The position numbers and the translations under genes are program-made. Positions 59,683 through 64,000 of a DNA stretch of 64,000 bases are shown here, one piece after another; position 1 is the stretch's first letter, and every line of letters begins with the position of its first letter. The DNA is from Nitrospirota bacterium (GTDB taxonomy: Bacteria; Nitrospirota; Nitrospiria; Nitrospirales; Nitrospiraceae): assembly GCA_004296885.1 (NCBI GenBank), contig SCVN01000015.1, positions 124,001-188,000 of the forward strand. Reading direction: 5' to 3'. The notes under the pieces were generated by a model. That model did no database searches. It was not told the DNA's origin and worked only from the letters and a program-made list of their open reading frames with translations.

Positions 59683-61413
59683 CTAGACCTGAAACTGAGC
59701 CTCGTAGAGGCCGGTATAAAGACCGCCTCGCGCCAACAGCGCTTCATGGGGCCCCTCCTCTACAATCCGGCCCTGCTCAACCACCAGAATCCGGTCCACG
59801 TCATGCAGGGTGGACAGGCGATGGGCGATGATGAACGTGGTTCGCCCTCGGGTCAGCACGGCCAGCGCTTCCCGGATCTTCACTTCGGTCTCGGTGTCGA
59901 TATTGGAGGTCGCCTCGTCGAAGACCACGATCGGCGGATCCTTCAGCAATACCCGCGCGATGGACACCCGTTGTTTCTGGCCGACCGACAGCTTCACGCC
60001 CCGCTCTCCGATCCAGGTGTCATAGCCCTCCGGCAACGAGGCAATAAACTCATGGGCGCGGGCCGCGCGGGCCACCTCCTCAAGCCGGTCCTGGCCGGCG
60101 GCCAGGTCTCCATAGGCAATGTTCTCCCGCACCGTGCCGTTGAAGAGAAACGGCTCCTGCTGCACCAGGCCGATCTGGCCGCGCAAAAAAGCCAGGGGAA
60201 GGGTGCGGATGTCATGGCCGTCGATCACGACCGCCCCTCCCCGCACATCATAGAAGCGCATGAGCAGCTTGAGCATCGTGCTCTTGCCGGCCCCGCTGGG
60301 ACCGACCAACGCAATACGTTCCCCCGGCTTGACGGCCAGCGAGACCTCGCGGAGGATCGGCACATCCGGCCGGTAGTGAAACAACACCCGCTCGAATTGC
60401 ACCGCCCCGACCAACCGCCGGCTGGGCGAGACGGCCCCCGGCCGGTCGCCGACTTCGGGCTGTTGATCCAGAATCTCGAAGACCCGTTCGCTGGCGGCCA
60501 AGGCATGCTGCAGCATGTGATTCACCGAATGGATCTGGTTGATCGGCACGTAAAACAGCGCCAGGTAGGACAGAAACATCACCAGCTCACCGACCGTGAG
60601 GACGCCGCTCAGAACCTCGCCGGCCCCGTACCAAAGGATCAACAGACTTCCGAGACTGCCCACAAAGATCATGCCCGGTGAATACACCGACCAGAGACAC
60701 ATGGCCTGCAGGTTGCTCTCGCTATATTGACGGCTGATAGCGCCGAATCGCCGTTCTTCGTAGGCCTGCCGGTTGAATCCCATCGTCTCCCTGATGCCCG
60801 AGAGGGCATCCTGGAGATAGGCGTTCAGGTCGGCCGCGTGCTTGCGGATCTGGTGGTAATAGCCATGCACGCGCTTCGTGAAGAACATGGCGGAAAGGAT
60901 CAGCACCGGGATCGGGAGCATGGAGAGCAGTGCCAGCTTCCAGTTCAGCGCGAACAGCATGACCGTGATGCCGGTGAGGGTCAACGAAGCCGTGAGCATC
61001 CCTTCGAGGCCGTCGATGAAGATCCGTTCGACGTGCTCCGTATCGTTGGTGACCCGCGACATGATCTCGCCGGTGGAGCGGCTCTCGTAGTAGCTCACTG
61101 AGAGCCGCTGCAGGGCGGCAAACACCTGCTCGCGCAGCTCATGCACCACCCGCTGCTCCAGCGTGTTATTGAAGCGGATACGGAGGGAGGCGAACACATT
61201 TTTCAACGCATAGGCAGCCAGCAGGCCGGCGATCACCCGGGGCAGAAGATCCGGGCGGCGGGCCTGGATCACATCGTCGATGACGACCTTGATCAGCCAG
61301 GGCGGCACCAGCTCCAGCGCCGTGACCAGGCAGGCACAGAGCAGCGTGAACAGGGCCAGCGCACGATAGGGTCGGAGATAGCGAAGGACTCGCAGGAGAG
61401 ATTTCACGGGCAA
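59683..61413 (-). CDS. ABC exporter, fused permease-ATPase (MsbA-like)
   Basis: The 576-aa half-transporter has six membrane helices (residues about 15-310) and a C-terminal nucleotide-binding domain: Walker A GPSGAGKSTML, Q loop LVQQEPFLFNG, signature LSVGQKQRVSIARVLL, Walker B IVVFDEATSN and the H-loop IAHRLSTL. It would act as a homodimer exporting lipids or other compounds. It begins with TTG at 61413 or GTG at 61407; neither has a clear ribosome site. The substrate is unknown. Confidence 0.93.
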   Translation of the reverse strand: MPVKSLLRVLRYLRPYRALALFTLLCACLVTALELVPPWLIKVVIDDVIQARRPDLLPRVIAGLLAAYALKNVFASLRIRFNNTLEQRVVHELREQVFAALQRLSVSYYESRSTGEIMSRVTNDTEHVERIFIDGLEGMLTASLTLTGITVMLFALNWKLALLSMLPIPVLILSAMFFTKRVHGYYHQIRKHAADLNAYLQDALSGIRETMGFNRQAYEERRFGAISRQYSESNLQAMCLWSVYSPGMIFVGSLGSLLILWYGAGEVLSGVLTVGELVMFLSYLALFYVPINQIHSVNHMLQHALAASERVFEILDQQPEVGDRPGAVSPSRRLVGAVQFERVLFHYRPDVPILREVSLAVKPGERIALVGPSGAGKSTMLKLLMRFYDVRGGAVVIDGHDIRTLPLAFLRGQIGLVQQEPFLFNGTVRENIAYGDLAAGQDRLEEVARAARAHEFIASLPEGYDTWIGERGVKLSVGQKQRVSIARVLLKDPPIVVFDEATSNIDTETEVKIREALAVLTRGRTTFIIAHRLSTLHDVDRILVVEQGRIVEEGPHEALLARGGLYTGLYEAQFQV

Positions 61414-61521
61414 GCAGGAACGGTGAATGATGAACGATGAACGTGCGTCAGAGGCGGGATGTAACGACAGTGTCCGCGAGGCCGAACTCTACATTCCGCA
61501 TTCATCATTCACACTTCAAAT
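61414..61521. repeat. AT-rich inverted repeat, TGAATGATGAA family, copy 2
   Basis: GTGAATGATG (61423-61432) and CATCATTCAC (61503-61512) are perfectly complementary, with further GAACGATGAACG- and TTCATCATTC-type sequence around them. It fills the gap between the exporter and deformylase genes. Confidence 0.7.
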
Positions 61522-62052
61522 CTAGATGACAGAGGTCGGTTCCTTCCGCCAGTATTGATCGAATTCCTCGAGCTGGGTGAGCGTGGAGAGGTCGGCCATC
61601 CGATCCAGGAACAGCTTGCCGATGAGGTGATCCATCTCGTGCTGGATGCACACGGCGAACAGGCCGGTCGCATCGAACTCCACCGCCGCCCCCTGCCGGT
61701 CCAGCGCGCGGACCCGGACCATCGAGGGCCGCGTCACCTTTCCGCGGAGCCCGTCTACACTGAGACAGCCCTCCCACATCTCCTCCTGTTGAGGACCGTA
61801 GTAGACGATCACCGGATTGATCAGCACGGTATCCGGAAACCCGCCCTCTCCCGGGCACCCCATGACGAGGAGCTGCTGGGAACGGGAGACTTGCGGCGCC
61901 GCCAACCCGATGCCCTCCTCTTCGTGCATGGTTTCGAACATGTCCTCGATGAACTGCTGCATCGCCTTGGATCGGATCTCAGCCGGATCCACGGGGCGGG
62001 CAAGTTGCCTGAGAACCGGATTGCCGACTTTCGCAACGGGCAGGACCGCCAT
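61522..62052 (-). CDS. def: peptide deformylase
   Basis: The 176-aa metalloenzyme removes the formyl group from nascent proteins. All three motifs are present: GIGLAAPQV (near 46), EGCLSV (near 88) and QHEMDHL (near 131), whose Cys and two His bind the metal. The ATG at 62052 begins VLPVAKVGNPVLRQLARPV as usual; the frame is open six codons further. It lies about 110 bp after the ABC exporter start on the same strand. Confidence 0.96.
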   Translation of the reverse strand: MAVLPVAKVGNPVLRQLARPVDPAEIRSKAMQQFIEDMFETMHEEEGIGLAAPQVSRSQQLLVMGCPGEGGFPDTVLINPVIVYYGPQQEEMWEGCLSVDGLRGKVTRPSMVRVRALDRQGAAVEFDATGLFAVCIQHEMDHLIGKLFLDRMADLSTLTQLEEFDQYWRKEPTSVI

Positions 62053-62179
62053 CACTGCTGCTCCTTGCACAAGCTACGTCACGCAAGGTGCCACCACCTT
62101 GCGCACATTTTATAACACAGGCCCCCGCGGAGCCGCAACCAAAGGCCCGGGCAAGAATCCACGTGATAAATCAGCCGGT

Positions 62180-63031
62180 TCAGCCCTGGGGCTGCGGATT
62201 TTTCGGACGGCGCGGATCGGGCAGCTCAAAGGTATCCCGGACCGACGTCCACCAGTCCGCCCATTCCTGGGCCCATTCCTGGCGATTCTCCTTGCTGGAG
62301 GAGTCCCAGTCGTGGATCTCGCTCTCATGTCTTGTCAACAGCCAAAGCGAGTGAATGGCCGAGATCGACACGAACCGCTCCGGATCGGAGAGCAGACCGA
62401 TCAAGACTGGCACGACGGCCTTCTGCCGGACATACCGCGCTTCGAACGCCGCCACCTTCCTGACCGAAGCATTTTGGTCCTTGGCCATCGCCTCGATCGC
62501 CGGCGGCGCCAGGGCCGGGTTGAGCCGGACGGTGGCCCGCAAGGCATGCTCGCGCACACGGGGCATGTCATTCGATTCTTTGGCGGCCTCCACCAACGCC
62601 GGCGCCGCGCTGGGATCCTTGATCATCAGAAGGGTTTCGATCGCGTTGTACCGGATTCTGGGGCCCGGCATCGTCAGGGCTTTGATCAGCACCGGTACCG
62701 CGGGCGCCCCCAAGTGGACGAACTCCCCCATCGCCCAAAATTCCTGTTTCCCTTCCAACAGCGGCAGGAGCGCCTCGGCGCGCTTCAGCTCCTCCGGCCC
62801 AAGCGGCTGGTTGGACGGAGGCACCGAGGTCGCTGGCCCCGCTTCCACCTTGGGCGGCAGATCGTAAGGCATCTGCACCGGAACGGGGCGGGCCCACTCC
62901 CCTTCCTCGCCCGTCGCCCCGACAAGCCCGGGGCACAATATCACCGCGCTGCAGAGGAGAATGGTGCGCAAATCGCACCCCTCCCGCTGCTTGTGCCGGC
63001 TCCGACAAAATTTCATGAACGCCATCGCCAA
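62180..63031 (-). CDS. HEAT-repeat exported protein
   Basis: The 283-aa protein has a signal-like N-terminus (RTILLCSAVILCPGLVGA) and about five HEAT-type helical repeats (GAPAVPVLIKALTMPGPRIRYNAIETLLMIKDPSAAPALVEAA). It ends in a Trp-rich region (QEWAQEWADWWTSVRD). HEAT repeats bind proteins, and the partner is unknown. It lies between peptide deformylase and the RND pump on the same strand. Confidence 0.8.
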   Translation of the reverse strand: MAMAFMKFCRSRHKQREGCDLRTILLCSAVILCPGLVGATGEEGEWARPVPVQMPYDLPPKVEAGPATSVPPSNQPLGPEELKRAEALLPLLEGKQEFWAMGEFVHLGAPAVPVLIKALTMPGPRIRYNAIETLLMIKDPSAAPALVEAAKESNDMPRVREHALRATVRLNPALAPPAIEAMAKDQNASVRKVAAFEARYVRQKAVVPVLIGLLSDPERFVSISAIHSLWLLTRHESEIHDWDSSSKENRQEWAQEWADWWTSVRDTFELPDPRRPKNPQPQG

Positions 63032-63064
63032 AATTCCTTTCGACCGTTCGTTGTCGTTTCCAAA

Positions 63065-64000
63065 CTATTCGTCCCCTGGCTGTAGTTCCAATGGTTCGGC
63101 AACCCGCGCTTCCCGTTCTCCGCTTCGCCCACGATACACAAGCTGGTAGAGAACCGGCAAGACCATCAGGATCAGCACGGCGGAGGTGAGCATTCCGCCG
63201 ACCACCACGCGGGCCAACGGCTGCTGAGATTGCGCCCCGATCCCGGTGGCCACCGCCGCCGGGAGCAGCCCGATGGCGGCCGCCAGGGTCGTCATCAGCA
63301 CGGGACGCATCCGGACCTCCGCGCTCGTCAAGATCGCGGTCCGCAGGTCATGTCCCTCTTCCAAGAGGTCGCGAATCCGGACAATCAGAATCAGACCGCC
63401 CTGGATCGCGACCCCGAAGAGAGAGATGAACCCCACCGCGGCGGAGATGCTGAAGTCGGTGCCCGTGAGCACCAGCGAAAAGACGCCGCCGATCAGCGCG
63501 AACGGCACCGCGATGAACACCAGCACCGCATCCTTGAGCGAGTTCACCGCCAGGTATACGAGGAACAGCACGATCACCAGGCTGATCGGTACAATCGTGG
63601 CCAGCCGTCTCTTCTCGTCCTGCAGTTGATCGTACTCCCCGTGCCATTCGATCCGGTATCGCTCGGGCAGCTGCACCTGCGTGCGGATCCGGGCTTCCGC
63701 GTCCTTCACCGTGCTTTCCAGATCGCGGCCTCGGACGCTGAACTTGATCGGGATATAGCGTTCGCTGTTCTCTCGATAAATGATGAACGCCCCGGTTTGA
63801 TTGGTGATCTCGGCCAGCTGCTTGAGGGGAATCCGCGCCCCTTCCGGCGTGCTGACCTGGATATTTCCGATCGTCTCCATATCCTGGCGGAACTCCGGCA
63901 GGAACCGGACCACCAAGTCGAACCAGCGATCCCCTTCATAAACCTGTGTTACCGCCTGCCCTCCGATCGCCGCCTGCACGACGCTGTTCACATCCGCCAC
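63065..64000 (-). CDS. heavy-metal or multidrug RND efflux pump, C-terminal part (5' end outside window)
   Basis: The 312 visible codons encode the end of an inner-membrane RND protein of the CusA/CzcA type: periplasmic PKMETIG-like strand (VSTPEGARIPLKQLAEI), then five or six transmembrane helices with GGVFSLVLTGTDFSISAAVGFISLFGVAIQGG and MTTLAAAIGLLPAA. The first helix residues in the window already belong to the second half of the protein, so about two-thirds of the gene is missing. Metal specificity cannot be judged. Confidence 0.92.
   Translation of the reverse strand: MADVNSVVQAAIGGQAVTQVYEGDRWFDLVVRFLPEFRQDMETIGNIQVSTPEGARIPLKQLAEITNQTGAFIIYRENSERYIPIKFSVRGRDLESTVKDAEARIRTQVQLPERYRIEWHGEYDQLQDEKRRLATIVPISLVIVLFLVYLAVNSLKDAVLVFIAVPFALIGGVFSLVLTGTDFSISAAVGFISLFGVAIQGGLILIVRIRDLLEEGHDLRTAILTSAEVRMRPVLMTTLAAAIGLLPAAVATGIGAQSQQPLARVVVGGMLTSAVLILMVLPVLYQLVYRGRSGEREARVAEPLELQPGDE

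Overview
The window looks like the chromosome of a Nitrospira-type nitrite oxidiser or comammox bacterium. The basis is a complete urea module: urease ureABCFGD without ureE, the ABC urea importer urtABCDE, a urea channel and an FmdC-type outer-membrane porin. GC-rich codon use, many PAS/HD-GYP signalling genes and short intergenic inverted repeats fit the same group. Nitrite oxidoreductase and ammonia monooxygenase are not in view, so canonical and comammox Nitrospira cannot be separated here.

Layout. 1-2.4 kb: a hybrid histidine kinase whose 3' end lies outside the window. 2.5-7.4 kb: ureABCFGD on the minus strand, with a GC-rich palindromic repeat between ureC and ureF. 7.6-10 kb: a UT-family urea channel convergent with a beta-barrel protein. 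10.2-17.9 kb: fmdC-urtA-ridA-urtBCDE, read from one strong promoter through a structured leader of about 175 nt. 18-24 kb: housekeeping and repair genes (lipoprotein, DEDD exonuclease, MutT, MutY, response regulator, RdgB, RNase PH) and two tRNAs (Arg-TCT, Pro-TGG). 24.5-29 kb: an HD-GYP response regulator and a large hybrid kinase. 29-33 kb: metH. 33-45 kb: mostly short hypothetical or envelope genes, plus a TENA/PqqC-like enzyme, an SUMF1-like lipoprotein, an FmdB zinc ribbon, HemW, a Ca2+/H+ antiporter and a ClpS-like protein. 44.8-46.5 kb: DUF3386, DUF5069 and a GlcG/HbpS-type haem-binding protein. 46.5-49.4 kb: an accessory region with an AT-richer two-gene unit (nucleotidyl-cyclase-like protein plus an unknown protein) and an RHH-PIN-RHH toxin-antitoxin locus flanked by two copies of the 3' end of a TPM-domain gene. 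49.5-53.3 kb: TPM protein, nucleotidyltransferase-like protein, FAD monooxygenase and PLD nuclease. 53.4-58.5 kb: a sulfur-carrier gene cluster (ThiS-like, CysM-like, ThiF, ThrC, CysO-like, NIL, ThiF, JAMM). 58.6-64 kb: small zinc-ribbon proteins, an MsbA-like ABC exporter, peptide deformylase, a HEAT-repeat protein and the 3' part of an RND pump.

How the genes work together. Urea or short amides would cross the outer membrane through FmdC and the inner membrane through UrtABCDE (high affinity) or the UT channel (high supply), then be hydrolysed by UreABC after nickel loading by UreDFG. In the sulfur cluster, two E1-like enzymes would charge two ubiquitin-like carriers to thiocarboxylates that feed PLP enzymes. 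Both carriers end one residue past the Gly-Gly, and the JAMM protease in the same cluster is the obvious candidate to trim them.
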